A DNA stretch of 64,000 bases from Aeromonas salmonicida subsp. salmonicida (GTDB lineage Bacteria; Pseudomonadota; Gammaproteobacteria; Enterobacterales; Aeromonadaceae): positions 35,425-99,424 of the forward strand of contig NZ_LSGW01000083.1 in assembly GCF_001643305.1 (NCBI RefSeq). Direction: 5' to 3'. Under the pieces are notes generated by a model, which was not told the DNA's origin, did no database searches, and saw only the letters and a list, made by a program, of their open reading frames with translations. Made by a program: the position numbers and the translations under genes. This document shows, one piece after another, positions 1 through 10,065 of this stretch. How positions within the stretch are numbered: position 1 is the stretch's first letter; every line of letters starts with the position of its first letter.

Positions 1-392
1 GCAAACAGCGGCCGCAGGCCAGTATCATCCAGCACCCGATCAAAGCCGCGGCGAGACTTGCCCGTCGCCACCGCCAATGCAATTCCCTGCCCGTGCCAGT
101 GATGCAGCAGCGCACTCGCCCCGGCAAACAACGGACTCGGTGTACCGTCATGCAGATAGTGATGACGATAGCGGGCGATCAGGGCGTTGGCCCGCTCGCC
201 ACCCGGCGCCAGTTCAAACAGCAGTGGAATGCCGACCTCCAGGCTGAGCCCTATTATCTGATGTGTCTGCACCTTAGTGGGCACCGGCTCGCCGCAATCG
301 CGCGCCGCCCCCGCGACGCAGGCAACAATCCGCCCCACCGAGTCCATCAGGGTACCGTCCCAGTCGAAAATGGCGAGTCGGATAGCCTTCAT
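1..392 (-). CDS. HAD-IA family hydrolase (5' part only)
   Basis: Only the first 130 or so residues are in the window; the gene runs off the left edge. The protein begins MKAIRLAIFDWDGTLMDS, which carries the HAD motif I DxDGT with nucleophile Asp at residue 10, and a later VATGKSRRG resembles motif II. The helical stretch between them suggests a cap domain as in phosphoglycolate-phosphatase-like enzymes. Its ATG shares one base with the rluC stop codon (TGATG), so the two are translationally coupled. The substrate cannot be told from the sequence. Confidence 0.85.
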   Translation of the reverse strand, partial: MKAIRLAIFDWDGTLMDSVGRIVACVAGAARDCGEPVPTKVQTHQIIGLSLEVGIPLLFELAPGGERANALIARYRHHYLHDGTPSPLFAGASALLHHWHGQGIALAVATGKSRRGFDRVLDDTGLRPLF

Positions 393-1336
393 CAGCGTGC
401 CAGCTTGTTGAGGAAATTGTCGAGCTCAGGCGCGAGCGGTGCCTCGATCAGCACCTCGCGGCCATCAACCGGATGAGTGAATGTCAGCTTCCAAGCGTGC
501 AAAAATAGCCGTTTCAGCCCTTGGCTGCGCATTTTCTCGTCAAAGGCAGCTTCCCCATACTTGTCATCACAGGCAATGGGATGACCTGCATGCTGGGTAT
601 GGACCCGGATCTGGTGGGTACGCCCCGTAATCGGGCTGCACTCGACTAGGGTCGCCTCGGCAAATTGACGGGCGATGCGGAAACGGGTTTCGGATGGCTT
701 GCCATCACTGCTGACCCGCACTACCCGTTCACCGGATTGCAGATCATTCTTGCGCAGCGGCGCATTGACTACCTTGACGTGGGGCTGCCACTGGCCGCGC
801 ACCAATGCCAGATACTGCTTGCGCATGGTTTTGACCCGCAACTGCTCATGGAGGCTGCGCAGCGCACTGCGCTTCTTGGCAACCAGCAGCACGCCAGAGG
901 TGTCACGATCCAGCCGATGCACCAGCTCCAGGAAGCGGGCGTCCGGGCGCAGGGCTCGCAGTCCCTCTATGACGCCAAAACTCAGACCACTGCCGCCGTG
1001 CACGGCCATGCCGGACGGTTTGTTGAGCACTATCATGGCGTCGTCTTCAAACAGGATCTGGCTCTCCAGACGCTGGATGCTGCCGAGGTTGGCCGAGGGC
1101 AGTTCGTTTTTCTCGGCAACCCGCACGGGAGGAACCCGTACCTCGTCGCCCGGGCAGAGTTTGTATTCCGGTTTGATGCGCTTTTTGTTGACGCGCACTT
1201 CCCCTTTTCGAAGGATGCGATAAATCAGGCTCTTGGGGACGCCCTTTAGCTGAGTCTTGAGAAAATTGTCGATGCGCTGCCCTTCATGCTCAGCTTCGAT
1301 GGTGAGCAGCTGCACTTGTTGTTGTATCTGTGTCAT
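392..1336 (-). CDS. rluC: 23S rRNA pseudouridine synthase RluC
   Basis: 314 residues, close to the usual 319. RluC converts uridines 955, 2504 and 2580 of 23S rRNA to pseudouridine. An N-terminal S4 RNA-binding domain (about residues 18-75) is followed by the synthase domain with HRLDRDTSG at 140-148, placing the catalytic Asp at 144 as in the E. coli enzyme. The longest ORF starts at 1375, but the ATG at 1336 gives the family N-terminus. It is divergent from rne, the classical arrangement, and is followed by a coupled HAD hydrolase. Confidence 0.95.
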   Translation of the reverse strand: MTQIQQQVQLLTIEAEHEGQRIDNFLKTQLKGVPKSLIYRILRKGEVRVNKKRIKPEYKLCPGDEVRVPPVRVAEKNELPSANLGSIQRLESQILFEDDAMIVLNKPSGMAVHGGSGLSFGVIEGLRALRPDARFLELVHRLDRDTSGVLLVAKKRSALRSLHEQLRVKTMRKQYLALVRGQWQPHVKVVNAPLRKNDLQSGERVVRVSSDGKPSETRFRIARQFAEATLVECSPITGRTHQIRVHTQHAGHPIACDDKYGEAAFDEKMRSQGLKRLFLHAWKLTFTHPVDGREVLIEAPLAPELDNFLNKLAR

Positions 1337-1396
1337 GGCGCGGATTTTAACACTGCCGGCGCCCCTTGGCTGCATGCTTTGTTGAAAAATGGCGCC

Positions 1397-1426
1397 TTGC
1401 TATAAAAGTGGTTTAAATGGGATAAT
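1397..1426 (+). promoter_or_regulatory. possible rne promoter
   Basis: TTGCTA (1397-1402) and GATAAT (1421-1426) are separated by 18 bases. This would give a leader of more than 300 bases, as expected for rne. Identified by eye only. Confidence 0.35.
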
Positions 1427-1727
1427 AAACAAGGTTTTGTCATTGTGTTCAAGCCTTGTACTAAGTGGCCAATATTTATGCCACCCAATCCCAAAACACC
1501 GTGTATACAAGAACATGACGGTTCCCGGGTGCGAGGTACAACGCATGGAGAACACAAGCAGAACCGATTATTTGTCTCCACATCGGCATCCTTAATTCAT
1601 GCCTTCTCGAGAAGGCCGAACCAGAGCGCCCTTAGTTTGCGCCTCATGCATACCCCAACCGGGAGGTTGCCCAAGTATGCTGAAGACCCGAGGCCGGCGC
1701 CGGCAGGATCCTGTGGAGGAAATCAAA

Positions 1728-1739
1728 ATGACAAAATAA
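1728..1739 (+). other. three-codon mini-ORF before rne
   Basis: ATG ACA AAA TAA follows a strong GGAGG Shine-Dalgarno sequence (1715-1719) and ends 10 bases before the rne ATG, whose own Shine-Dalgarno (GAG) is weak. Ribosomes loading at the strong site could terminate and reinitiate at rne. Function is inferred only. Confidence 0.4.
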
Positions 1740-1749
1740 CGAGAACTCA

Positions 1750-4700
1750 ATGAAAAGAATGCTAATCAACGCGACTCAGGAAGAGGAGTTGCGCGTAGCG
1801 CTGGTTGACGGACAACAGCTCTACGATTTGGATATTGAAAGTCCGGGCCATGAGCAGAAAAAAGCGAACATCTACAAGGGTAAGATCACCCGCGTAGAAC
1901 CCAGTCTCGAAGCTGCTTTTGTCGACTACGGCGCTGAACGCCACGGTTTCCTGCCGTTAAAGGAAATCGCCCGCAATTACTTCCCCTCCGGTTATTCCTA
2001 TCAGGGTCGTCCCAACATCAAAGAAGTGGTCCGCGAAGGCCAGGAAGTGATCGTCCAGATCGATAAAGAAGAGCGTGGCACCAAGGGTGCAGCCCTCACC
2101 ACCTTTATCAGCCTGGCCGGTAGCTACCTGGTGCTGATGCCGAACAACCCCCGTGCAGGCGGTATCTCCCGCCGCATTGAGGGCGATGAACGGACAGAAC
2201 TGAAAGAAGCCCTGAGCGGACTGACAGTGCCGGACGGCATGGGCCTCATCGTGCGTACCGCCGGTGTTGGCAAATCCCCGGAAGAGCTGGAATGGGATCT
2301 CAACGTTCTGCTCAACCACTGGGATTCCATCCACAAGGCGTCACAGGACCGAACTGCTCCCGTACTTATCCACCAGGAAAGCAACGTGATAGTACGCGCC
2401 ATTCGTGACTACCTGCGTCGCGATGTCGGCGAGATCCTGATCGACGACCCTGTCATCTTTGAACGTGCCCGTGCTCACATCGAGCTGGTTCGTCCCGATT
2501 TCCTCAACCGCGTGAAGCTGTACAAGGGTGAAGTTGCCCTGTTCAACCACTTTCAGATTGAGAGCCAAATCGAGTCGGCCTTCCAGCGCGAAGTGCGCCT
2601 GCCCTCCGGCGGCAGCATAGTCATAGACCCGACCGAAGCACTGACCTCCATCGATATCAATTCCTCCCGCGCCACCAAGGGCGGCGATATCGAAGAGACG
2701 GCGCTGCAAACCAACCTGGAAGCGGCCGATGAAATTGCCCGTCAATTGCGTCTGCGCGACCTGGGTGGCCTGATCGTCATCGACTTCATCGACATGACGC
2801 CGGTTCGCCATCAGCGCGAAGTGGAAAACCGTCTGCGTGAAGCGGTACATCAGGACCGCGCCCGCATCCAGCTGGGCCGTATCTCCCGTTTCGGTCTGCT
2901 GGAAATGTCCCGTCAGCGTCTGCGCCCCTCCCTCAACGAGTCAAGCAGTCATATCTGCCCCCGTTGCCAGGGCCAGGGGGTCATCCGTGACAACGAATCA
3001 CTGGCCTTGTCCATACTGCGTCTCATCGAAGAAGAGGCCATGAAGGACAACACAGAGCAGGTTCATGCTCAGGTGCCGGTCGATGTTGCCGCCTATCTGC
3101 TCAACGAGAAGCGCGCCTCCATCGCCAGTCTGGAACAGCGTAATGAAGTACGTCTGTACATCATTCCTAACCAGCACCTGGAAACCCCGCACTACGAAGT
3201 GACCCGCATCCGTCAGAACGAAATCCCGGAAGCGGCCAGCTACGAGCTGAAAACCGAGATTGCCAAGCCGGTCTACCAGCCGAAGCAGACTCAGGTGATC
3301 GAGCGTGAGCAACCGCTGCTGCAAGGCTTCGTCCAGGCACCTCAACCGGCTGCGCCGGCTGCAGTTGCTGCCCCCGTCGCGGCGCCAGCCCCCGTTGCCG
3401 CCAAAGCGGAAGCGGGTCTGTTTGGCAAACTGTTCAAGGCCATTTCAGGTCTGTTCGGTTCCGACGCAGCCCCTGCCGATGTCAAGGCACCAGCCGAGAA
3501 ACCGGCAGTGCAACGGGAAGCACGCAAGGACGAGGCTCATCGTCATCAGCGTGATGACACCCGTGGCCGTGGTCAGCGTCCCCGTCGTGACGACAACCGC
3601 AACAGCCGCAACACAGCTGAAGCGGGTGAGAAGCGCGAAGCCGCCGCCAACCGCGAGGGTGGCGAAAGCCGCAACCGTCGTCCGCGCAAAGAGCGTGAGC
3701 CCCGTCAGGAACGTGAAACTCGCACTGAAGTACGCAGCGAGCAGCGAGTGGAACGTGAGCCCCGCGAACCGCGTCAGGAACGTGAACCGCGTGCCCCGCG
3801 TCCGGCTCGTGAGCCCCGTGCACCGCGCGAGCCCCGTGCCGAGGCGGTCGTTGAAGCAGTAGAAATCGTTGAAACTGCCGTTGTCAGCGCCGAGCCGCAG
3901 CAGGAAAAAGAGCAGAAAGTCGCCGAGCGCCGCGAACGTCGTCAACTGCGCAAGCAGATCCGTGCCGACGTACCGGCCAGCGATGTTGCTGTTGTGCCGA
4001 CCGAGGCTCCCGTTGCTGTCGTGGCGGATACCGTTGAGCAGAGTGACGAGCAGGCCGACGGCCAGCGTCGTTCCCGTCGCACCCCGCGCACTCAGCGTAT
4101 CGAGGGTCAACGCCGCAAGCGCATCAACGAAGATGCCCGCAGCCAGCGTGATGATGAAGAGCCGCAGGCCGACACTGCAACCATGACCACAGCCGCCCAG
4201 GCGGATGCTGCTCAGGTGAAGGTGGAAGATCCGGCTGTGCCTGTCGTCACCATCCCGAGCGCCGCTGCCATTGCCGCTGCCGTACAAGCCTCTTCCGCTC
4301 TGACCGAGCACGTAGTGGCAGAAGCCGTTGCCGAAGAAGCTCGTGAGCAAGCAGAAGCCGCCGTAGCCGTAGTTGCAGCACCTGTCGAGATCATGACTGC
4401 TGAGGTCGTTGCAGCAACGCCTGCGGTTGAGGCCCCTGTTGTTGCCGAAGCAGCCCCTGTTGCCGAAGCTGCGACCATTGAGGCAGCTCCTGCTGTCATC
4501 GAAACTGCGCCGGTCGTGACTGCTGACGTTGCTGTGGTTGAACCGGTTGCTGAGCCTGCGGCTGAACAGCCTGTCGCCAAGGTGGCTGTTGCAGCTCCAG
4601 TGGCCAAGCAGGTCAACAAGGGTGCCGGTCTGCTGGCCAGCGCTCGCAAGGCTTCAGCCCCGATGGCAACGCCTGCTGCAGCGCCAGCCCAGCCGGAGCG

Positions 4701-4812
4701 TGAGCCGGTAGAGCAAGCACCGCTGGTTCGCAGCGAAGTGGCAAGCTCTGGCCGTCATGCGGGCAGTACTGCTGCCGTCAATGTGGCAACCAGCCCGGCT
4801 GGTCGTCCTTGA
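1750..4812 (+). CDS. rne: ribonuclease E
   Basis: 1020 residues. RNase E is the membrane-associated endonuclease and scaffold of the RNA degradosome, acting in mRNA decay and rRNA/tRNA processing. The start [10 protein letters not shown] matches the family. An S1 domain (about 36-120) precedes the catalytic domain. Metal-binding aspartates lie at 302 and 345, and the Zn-link CPRC at 403-406, each one residue before the E. coli numbering. The C-terminal half is disordered: an amphipathic segment [14 protein letters not shown] near 558-571 fits the membrane-binding helix, then comes a long Arg/Glu/Pro-rich RNA-binding region and a low-complexity Ala/Val/Glu stretch. The binding sites for RhlB, enolase and PNPase cannot be placed by eye. 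Confidence 0.97.
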   Translation: MKRMLINATQEEELRVALVDGQQLYDLDIESPGHEQKKANIYKGKITRVEPSLEAAFVDYGAERHGFLPLKEIARNYFPSGYSYQGRPNIKEVVREGQEVIVQIDKEERGTKGAALTTFISLAGSYLVLMPNNPRAGGISRRIEGDERTELKEALSGLTVPDGMGLIVRTAGVGKSPEELEWDLNVLLNHWDSIHKASQDRTAPVLIHQESNVIVRAIRDYLRRDVGEILIDDPVIFERARAHIELVRPDFLNRVKLYKGEVALFNHFQIESQIESAFQREVRLPSGGSIVIDPTEALTSIDINSSRATKGGDIEETALQTNLEAADEIARQLRLRDLGGLIVIDFIDMTPVRHQREVENRLREAVHQDRARIQLGRISRFGLLEMSRQRLRPSLNESSSHICPRCQGQGVIRDNESLALSILRLIEEEAMKDNTEQVHAQVPVDVAAYLLNEKRASIASLEQRNEVRLYIIPNQHLETPHYEVTRIRQNEIPEAASYELKTEIAKPVYQPKQTQVIEREQPLLQGFVQAPQPAAPAAVAAPVAAPAPVAAKAEAGLFGKLFKAISGLFGSDAAPADVKAPAEKPAVQREARKDEAHRHQRDDTRGRGQRPRRDDNRNSRNTAEAGEKREAAANREGGESRNRRPRKEREPRQERETRTEVRSEQRVEREPREPRQEREPRAPRPAREPRAPREPRAEAVVEAVEIVETAVVSAEPQQEKEQKVAERRERRQLRKQIRADVPASDVAVVPTEAPVAVVADTVEQSDEQADGQRRSRRTPRTQRIEGQRRKRINEDARSQRDDEEPQADTATMTTAAQADAAQVKVEDPAVPVVTIPSAAAIAAAVQASSALTEHVVAEAVAEEAREQAEAAVAVVAAPVEIMTAEVVAATPAVEAPVVAEAAPVAEAATIEAAPAVIETAPVVTADVAVVEPVAEPAAEQPVAKVAVAAPVAKQVNKGAGLLASARKASAPMATPAAAPAQPEREPVEQAPLVRSEVASSGRHAGSTAAVNVATSPAGRP

Positions 4813-4838
4813 TAGCTGGCTAACTAGCCTGATAGAAA

Positions 4839-4870
4839 AAAGAGCCACACAGTGTGGTGGCTCTTTTTTT
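4839..4870 (+). terminator. rho-independent terminator of rne
   Basis: AGAGCCAC (4841-4848) pairs with GTGGCTCT (4857-4864), followed by a T-run to 4870. Confidence 0.9.
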
Positions 4871-5453
4871 ATCCTCAATTCAGGTAGATGAGGCTCCCGC
4901 TGCAATATCCCCCCTGCTCTCCGGCATATAAGATTCCCCTGCCCCGCACCAGTCAGCTGGTGTCATCCCTTTGGCAACGCTAGCAAGCCCTTATTGCCTC
5001 TCCAGCCAGTTCGCTTCATTAGACAATGATGCCTGGCCCCGCGCTTATGATTGATGCTTGCCTGTCATCACCCCTCTCTCGGACAAATGCGTTGGTTGAG
5101 CAAGAGCCCTGCACATGCCCTGCTCACCCTTGTCTACTCGTGTCTGTCTTGGGGCGAGCAAGCAGAGACTCTGTTTAGCCAGGGATCCTCTGTCACATCT
5201 GTCTCCCATATTCAGCCAGGATGGGTATCTGCGGTAATGGAGAACATGTTGGCATGTCCCAGATGATGAGCACAGATGCCCCCTCTTGCGCCCTGGGTAT
5301 GTACCGTATGCTGACGACAGCATAGAGTAGCAGCCCCCTGAGTGACGTCTCCAGTTTGATGGCATACATAATATAACCCGGAAGCCCATACTGTTTGGTC
5401 AACGCTTTGCATTGCTTCGAGAATAAGCGGACGGACTCTGATCCAGAGAAATG
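4871..5453. other. intergenic region with no recognised gene
   Basis: About 580 bases between the convergent rne and pitA. Short ORFs on both strands overlap each other, lack Shine-Dalgarno sequences and show no known motif. No clear promoter or RNA gene was recognised, although a small RNA cannot be excluded. Confidence 0.5.
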
Positions 5454-5474
5454 AAAAAGGGCCCGCAGGCCCTT
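5454..5474 (-). terminator. terminator of pitA
   Basis: AAGGGCC (5457-5463) and GGCCCTT (5468-5474) form a stem with loop CGCA. Read on the minus strand it is followed by a T-run, 26 bases after the pitA stop. Confidence 0.85.
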
Positions 5475-5499
5475 CGTCAATCAACAAGATTAGCTGTTA

Positions 5500-6972
5500 T
5501 CAGCCGCCAAACAGATGGTGACTGATAAGGAACAGACCGCCCGAGAGCAACATGGTCAGCGGCAAGGTCAGCACCCAGGCCATCAATATGGTCTTGATGG
5601 TCTGGCTCTGCAGGCCAGATTTGTTCGCTACCATGGTCCCCGCTACCGCAGAAGAGAGGATATGGGTGGTGGACACCGGCATACCGGTCAAACTGGCAAC
5701 ACCGATGGAAGCTGCCGCAGTGATCTGGGCGGCAATGCCCTGGCTGTATGTCATGCCGGTGGCGCCTATCTTCTCACCCACTGTGTAGACGATACGACGC
5801 CAGCCTACCATGGTGCCACAACCCAGCGCCAAGGCGATGGAGACGATGACCCAGGTCGGTGCATATTCAGCGGTCGCTGTCAGATCCTTGCGCCATTTGG
5901 CAAGGTCAGTCAGCTCTTTGGCCGGCAGCGGCAGCTTGGACACCTTGCGCGCTGTGTCGTCAATGCACAGCAGCAGGCGACGCACTTCCCGACGATTGGT
6001 CAGGTCCATCTCTTCATAGGTACGCACAACGCCCAGACGGGCATCCAGGGTTGCCATGTTTTGCAGCGTAGCGTCCGCAGAGCAATGGGTCATCAGTTCT
6101 TCCTGGGCCTGAGCAGGCACCTTGAAGTCCACGACCTGAGACACCAGCTCGTGGTTGCGCTGATAGATCTCCATGATGCGCTGGTTGGCATCCTGGGTGC
6201 GATCCAGTTCGTAGGAACGGCTGTTCATGTCCAGTGCAAAATAGGCGGGGGCCATGCAGATCAACACCAGCATCACCAGACCAATGCCCTTCTGACCATC
6301 GTTGGAGCCGTGCACGAAGCTTACCCCCATAGCAGAAGCCACCAGGGTGAGGCGCGCCCAGAACGGCGGGTGCTTCTTCCCGTCCACCAGCAACCGCTCT
6401 TCCGGAGTCTTGTGGATCTTGCTTCCCAACCAGACTCGCTTCATGGCAAACAGCAACAGGGCTGCCACGATGAAGCCCACGGTCGGCGAGATGATCAGGG
6501 AAAGCATGATGTCGATGGCTTTGGCGACGTTGATGCCCTGAGTCAGCGGCTGATGGTTGAGCCAGGCATAGGCGCCGCCTACCCCCAGAATGGAACCGAT
6601 CAGTGTGTGAGAACTGGAGGCCGGAATGCCCAGGAACCAGGTCCCCAGATTCCAGACAATGGCGGAAAACAGCAGGGAGAACACCATGATCAAACCCTGG
6701 GTGGAATCCATGCCCAACAGCAAATCAATCGGCAGCAAATGGACAATGGCATAGGCCACGCCCAGACCGCCGAACATGACGCCAAAAAAGTTGAAGATCC
6801 CGGATGCGACTACCGCCAGGTGAGCTGGCATCGCTTTGGTGTAGATAACCGTTGCTACCGCGTTGGCGGTATCGTGAAAGCCATTGATGAATTCATAGGC
6901 AAGCACAAAAAAAACGGCCAATACCAAACCGATTGACCACCACAAACCCAAACCACTAAACATTTCAAACAT
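5500..6972 (-). CDS. pitA: low-affinity inorganic phosphate/metal symporter, PitA type
   Basis: 490 residues, close to E. coli PitA (499). It imports metal-phosphate complexes driven by protons across the inner membrane. The two PiT signature repeats are visible: GFHDTANAVAT near residue 30, and FVHGSNDGQKGIG in the middle. Hydrophobic segments flank a long soluble loop (about residues 255-375), as in the family. The gene stands alone, with its own terminator and a 425-base upstream gap. PitB would be an equally good name on sequence alone. Confidence 0.9.
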   Translation of the reverse strand: MFEMFSGLGLWWSIGLVLAVFFVLAYEFINGFHDTANAVATVIYTKAMPAHLAVVASGIFNFFGVMFGGLGVAYAIVHLLPIDLLLGMDSTQGLIMVFSLLFSAIVWNLGTWFLGIPASSSHTLIGSILGVGGAYAWLNHQPLTQGINVAKAIDIMLSLIISPTVGFIVAALLLFAMKRVWLGSKIHKTPEERLLVDGKKHPPFWARLTLVASAMGVSFVHGSNDGQKGIGLVMLVLICMAPAYFALDMNSRSYELDRTQDANQRIMEIYQRNHELVSQVVDFKVPAQAQEELMTHCSADATLQNMATLDARLGVVRTYEEMDLTNRREVRRLLLCIDDTARKVSKLPLPAKELTDLAKWRKDLTATAEYAPTWVIVSIALALGCGTMVGWRRIVYTVGEKIGATGMTYSQGIAAQITAAASIGVASLTGMPVSTTHILSSAVAGTMVANKSGLQSQTIKTILMAWVLTLPLTMLLSGGLFLISHHLFGG

Positions 6973-7342
6973 AAAAAACGAACCTGTTTATGAGTTGCGG
7001 CGGATTATGCCAGAAGGCTGGCGGTGCCATACCCGTTGTTGAAATATTTCAGTAAGAAAAAAAAAGGGCATTCAGTAGGGAAATAGCTTAGAGCCAGTCA
7101 CGACGAGGCTTTTCATTGATTAATTAAACAAACTTGAGCTGACAAAAACAGTCCCCAAATGGGGACAATTCATCACATTCAGGCAGCGCAAGACAGATCT
7201 TCTATCGGCTCCAACGTCAATTTTCGGCCGACCGACACCTGATAATGGAGACATAAGGGCAAGCAATCAGCCCGCTCCCCTGCCCCAACCACTTGGGTCT
7301 CCTGCACGCTGTCACTGGGCACAATGTCAAGCCCAACAGTAA
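6973..7342. other. intergenic region between pitA and dcd
   Basis: No convincing gene. It must hold the pitA promoter (minus strand). A perfect hairpin, GTCCCC-AAAT-GGGGAC, lies at 7151-7166 and a run of nine A's near 7060. A 63-codon minus-strand ORF at 7179-7370 overlaps the dcd terminator and looks spurious. Confidence 0.4.
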
Positions 7343-7361
7343 GGGGCGCTATGGGCGCCCC
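7343..7361 (-). terminator. hairpin downstream of dcd, possible terminator
   Basis: GGGGCGC (7343-7349) and GCGCCCC (7355-7361) form a strong stem 36 bases past the dcd stop. The T-run on the minus strand is poor, so termination is uncertain. Confidence 0.45.
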
Positions 7362-7397
7362 TTTCAACACTCAGCAAGTGGATCACATCAGGGGATA

Positions 7398-7979
7398 TCA
7401 ATCCTGGTTGATGCGGCTGGCAACGGCGCCCTGCTGGCTCTTGTACTTGGCGTTTTCCCGCTTGTTGTAAGGGCGGGCGGCTGGGCCGGAGAGCATCTCG
7501 AAGTTCAAGGCACCGATCTTCATCTTGGGGCGTAGCGCCAGCGGCAGTTTGCCACCGTTGTAGAACTCCAGCACTATGCGGCCAGACCAGCCCGGATCGA
7601 TCCTGTGCGCCGTGACGTGCACCATCAGACCGAGACGGGCCAGGGAGGAGCGGCCATCCAGCCAGCCGACAATATCCGCAGGCAAGGTGACGGATTCATA
7701 GGTCACCGCCAGCGCCAGCTGGCCCGGGTGCAGATAAAAGGCTTCGCCATCCGGAATGTGGATCTCGTCGCTCATCACCCGATCGATGGCATCGGCCATC
7801 TCGCTGTTCGGGCCGCTCAAGTCAATATAGGGAGCGGTATGATCGCGAAATACCCGAAACTCGTTGCCCAGCAGCACATCGACGCTGACGCCGCTGATCC
7901 GCTCAACACCGGGCCTTGGCTCAATGACGATCTTGCCCTCATCCAGATGACGTTCAATATCGGTATCACAAAGACGCAT
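7398..7979 (-). CDS. dcd: dCTP deaminase
   Basis: 193 residues, the same length as E. coli Dcd. It deaminates dCTP to dUTP, feeding dUMP and thymidylate synthesis. The family signature [23 protein letters not shown] and the following GRIVLEFYN, which carries the catalytic glutamate, are intact. It lies 63 bases downstream of udk on the same strand, with a terminator between them, so the two pyrimidine genes are neighbours but probably separate transcription units. Confidence 0.95.
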   Translation of the reverse strand: MRLCDTDIERHLDEGKIVIEPRPGVERISGVSVDVLLGNEFRVFRDHTAPYIDLSGPNSEMADAIDRVMSDEIHIPDGEAFYLHPGQLALAVTYESVTLPADIVGWLDGRSSLARLGLMVHVTAHRIDPGWSGRIVLEFYNGGKLPLALRPKMKIGALNFEMLSGPAARPYNKRENAKYKSQQGAVASRINQD

Positions 7980-8008
7980 TGGGCGACTCTCCTGACAAAA
8001 TGTTCATT

Positions 8009-8034
8009 TAAAAAAGCCGGGCATCACCCGGCTT
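8009..8034 (-). terminator. terminator of udk
   Basis: AAGCCGGG (8014-8021) and CCCGGCTT (8027-8034) with loop CATCA, followed on the minus strand by a T-run. Confidence 0.9.
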
Positions 8035-8042
8035 GTTTCATC

Positions 8043-8687
8043 TTAACCAATCAACATGTGGAGAATGCGCGCCTTGAGCATGTCGATGGCGATGCGGTTC
8101 TTGCCACCGCGGGGCACGATCACGTCCGCGTACTGCTTGGAAGGCTCGATAAACTGCAAAAACATGGGACGCACGGTTTTCTGATACTGCTTGAGTACGG
8201 AATCCATGGTACGACCACGCTCCTGTACGTCACGCACCAAACGGCGCAGCAGACAGATATCCAGCGGGGTATCCATGAAGATGGAGGCATCCATCAGATC
8301 CCGCAAGCGACTGTCGGTCAACAGCAGGATCCCTTCCAGAATGATCACCCGACGCGGGGCGAACGGCGTCACATCGTTCATGCGGGTGTGCTCTGTATAA
8401 GAGTACTGGGGGATATTGACCGCATCCCCTTTCACCAACTGGCTCAGATGCTGCACCAGCAGATCGTGATCCAGGGCATTGGGGTGGTCATAGTTGGTTT
8501 TGACCCGCTCTTCCATGGTCAGGTGGGTCTGATCACGGTAGTAGCAATCTTCGGTGATCACACCAATCTGACCTGCGCCCAGTTCGGCCACCAGCTCTTC
8601 ATAAATGGTTTGAGCGATAAGACTCTTGCCAGACGCGGATGCGCCAGCAATACCGATGATCACACACGAATGTTGAGTATCAGACAT
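8043..8687 (-). CDS. udk: uridine/cytidine kinase
   Basis: 214 residues. Phosphorylates uridine and cytidine to UMP and CMP in pyrimidine salvage. The Walker A motif GASASGKS is at about residues 14-21, followed by the family pattern [10 protein letters not shown] and the nucleoside-binding region [12 protein letters not shown]. The length equals the E. coli enzyme (213). Strong terminators lie on both sides, indicating a monocistronic gene. Confidence 0.95.
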   Translation of the reverse strand: MSDTQHSCVIIGIAGASASGKSLIAQTIYEELVAELGAGQIGVITEDCYYRDQTHLTMEERVKTNYDHPNALDHDLLVQHLSQLVKGDAVNIPQYSYTEHTRMNDVTPFAPRRVIILEGILLLTDSRLRDLMDASIFMDTPLDICLLRRLVRDVQERGRTMDSVLKQYQKTVRPMFLQFIEPSKQYADVIVPRGGKNRIAIDMLKARILHMLIG

Positions 8688-8741
8688 TGAAAATACCTAA
8701 AGAGAAGAGCAGTGGGGATTGTTTAAACCGATCCATTATAT

Positions 8742-8766
8742 AAAAAAGGGTGAGCCATGCCCACCC
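8742..8766 (-). terminator. terminator of mrp
   Basis: GGGTG (8748-8752) and CACCC (8762-8766) form a stem. On the minus strand six T's follow directly. Confidence 0.8.
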
Positions 8767-8796
8767 TCAAATCCACCTCAAACAGCCGACAGCCGA

Positions 8797-9876
8797 TTAT
8801 TCATCCAGCGCCATGGCATAGAGAGGGGTCGCAATCGGTTTACCGCTGGAATAGAGTTCAGCCCCCACCCGACGAGCCAGCTTCAGATAGGCCTGTGCCA
8901 GACTTCCTTCCGGTGCACCGAACACGGTTGGGCAGCCATCATCCATGTGTTGGCGGATATCAATGTGCAGCGGCAGCTGACCCAGCAGCGCCACATTATA
9001 CTGCTCTGCCATCTTCTGGCCGCCACCTGTCCCGAACAAGGACTCGTGATGGCCGCAGGCACTGCAAACGTGATAGCTCATGTTTTCTATGATGCCGAGC
9101 ACGGGCACATTGACCTTGTTGAACATGGCGACCCCCTTGCGGGCATCGGCCAGCGCCACATCTTGCGGCGTAGTGACGATCACGGCTGCCGACGTGGGTA
9201 CCTGCTGGGCCATGGTGAGTTGTATGTCCCCCGTGCCTGGCGGCATGTCCACCACCAGATAGTCCACCTCGCCCCAACGGGTCTCATGGAGGATCTGGGC
9301 CAGCGCCTTGCTCGCCATGGGGCCGCGCCAGATGGTGGCATCCTGCTCGGCCACCAGATAACCAATGCTGTTGCTCTTGAGGCCACAGGCAATCACGGGC
9401 TCCATCAACTTGCCGTCAAGGCTGCTGGGACGCTCCTTGAGGGTACCCATCATGGTCGGAATGGAGGGGCCATAAATGTCCGCATCCAGAATGGCGACCC
9501 GCGCCCCCTCTTTTTGCAGCGCCAGCGCCAGGTTGACGGCGGTGGTCGACTTGCCGACCCCGCCCTTGCCGGAGGCGACCACCAGGATGTTGCGAATGCC
9601 CTGCACCGCGGCCAGCCCTTGCGCCCGCGGCATGCTGGCCACCTCGATGTCACAGGTCCAGTCGATGCGGGTCGCACCGGTAGCGGTACGCAGGCGAGCA
9701 TCGAACTCCTGCTTGATCTGCTCAAACAGGGAAGATCCGGCAAAGGGCAACACCAGTTTGATGACCAGGCCTTGCCCTTGCTGCTCTATGCTGCGCGCAA
9801 ACCCGGCCGCAACCAGATCCTTGTCCCACCCTGTCGGCTTAAATTCGGCCAGGATCTGTTTTACTGAATCAATCAC
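8797..9876 (-). CDS. mrp: iron-sulfur cluster carrier ATPase Mrp/ApbC
   Basis: 359 residues. A Mrp/NBP35-type P-loop ATPase that binds and transfers Fe-S clusters to apoproteins in the cytoplasm. An N-terminal MIP18-like domain (1-75) precedes the deviant Walker A GKGGVGKS (103-110), and the cluster-binding CxxC is C271/C274. Divergent from metG, the arrangement also found in E. coli. Confidence 0.95.
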   Translation of the reverse strand: MIDSVKQILAEFKPTGWDKDLVAAGFARSIEQQGQGLVIKLVLPFAGSSLFEQIKQEFDARLRTATGATRIDWTCDIEVASMPRAQGLAAVQGIRNILVVASGKGGVGKSTTAVNLALALQKEGARVAILDADIYGPSIPTMMGTLKERPSSLDGKLMEPVIACGLKSNSIGYLVAEQDATIWRGPMASKALAQILHETRWGEVDYLVVDMPPGTGDIQLTMAQQVPTSAAVIVTTPQDVALADARKGVAMFNKVNVPVLGIIENMSYHVCSACGHHESLFGTGGGQKMAEQYNVALLGQLPLHIDIRQHMDDGCPTVFGAPEGSLAQAYLKLARRVGAELYSSGKPIATPLYAMALDE

Positions 9877-10065
9877 CAGTAACTCCTCATTATCTTGTCA
9901 TTATCTTGAGGTGAACTGTTACCGCACACAAATCAGTGGCTTGCCTGCTTGCCAACCAGCGCGAGCACCAGGGCGGACAGCGCCGCCACCCTAGGCAGGC
10001 GACCCCCAATTCGGGTAACATGCACGGCACTGTATCATCCCAACAAGCACATCAAGAACGACTAT

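Larger units (their letters stand above)
1337..1749 (+). promoter_or_regulatory. rluC-rne intergenic region and long rne leader
   Basis: About 410 bases without a convincing gene separate rluC and rne. In enterobacteria the long rne 5' UTR mediates RNase E autoregulation through mRNA structure, and this region is the likely counterpart. Visible elements are a possible promoter at 1397-1426, a perfect self-complementary GC core (GCCGGCGCCGGC near 1693) and a three-codon ORF with a strong Shine-Dalgarno sequence just before rne. Similarity to the known enterobacterial leader structure was not established. Confidence 0.5.

Noticed and set aside
3500..4800. Repetitive Arg/Glu and Ala/Val coding in the rne 3' half as a possible foreign or repeat element
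   Set aside because: Low-complexity, disordered C-terminal regions are normal for RNase E.
5045..5487. Several overlapping ORFs of 70-114 codons on both strands between rne and pitA
   Set aside because: They overlap each other and the pitA terminator and have neither ribosome sites nor family resemblance.
5515..6936. 473-codon plus-strand ORF opposite pitA
   Set aside because: A histidine/glutamine-rich shadow of the pitA coding sequence in the opposite frame, as are the other long antisense ORFs such as those opposite yoaA, rnd and the acyl-CoA synthetase.
7179..7370. 63-codon minus-strand ORF downstream of dcd
   Set aside because: It spans the dcd hairpin and has no family likeness.
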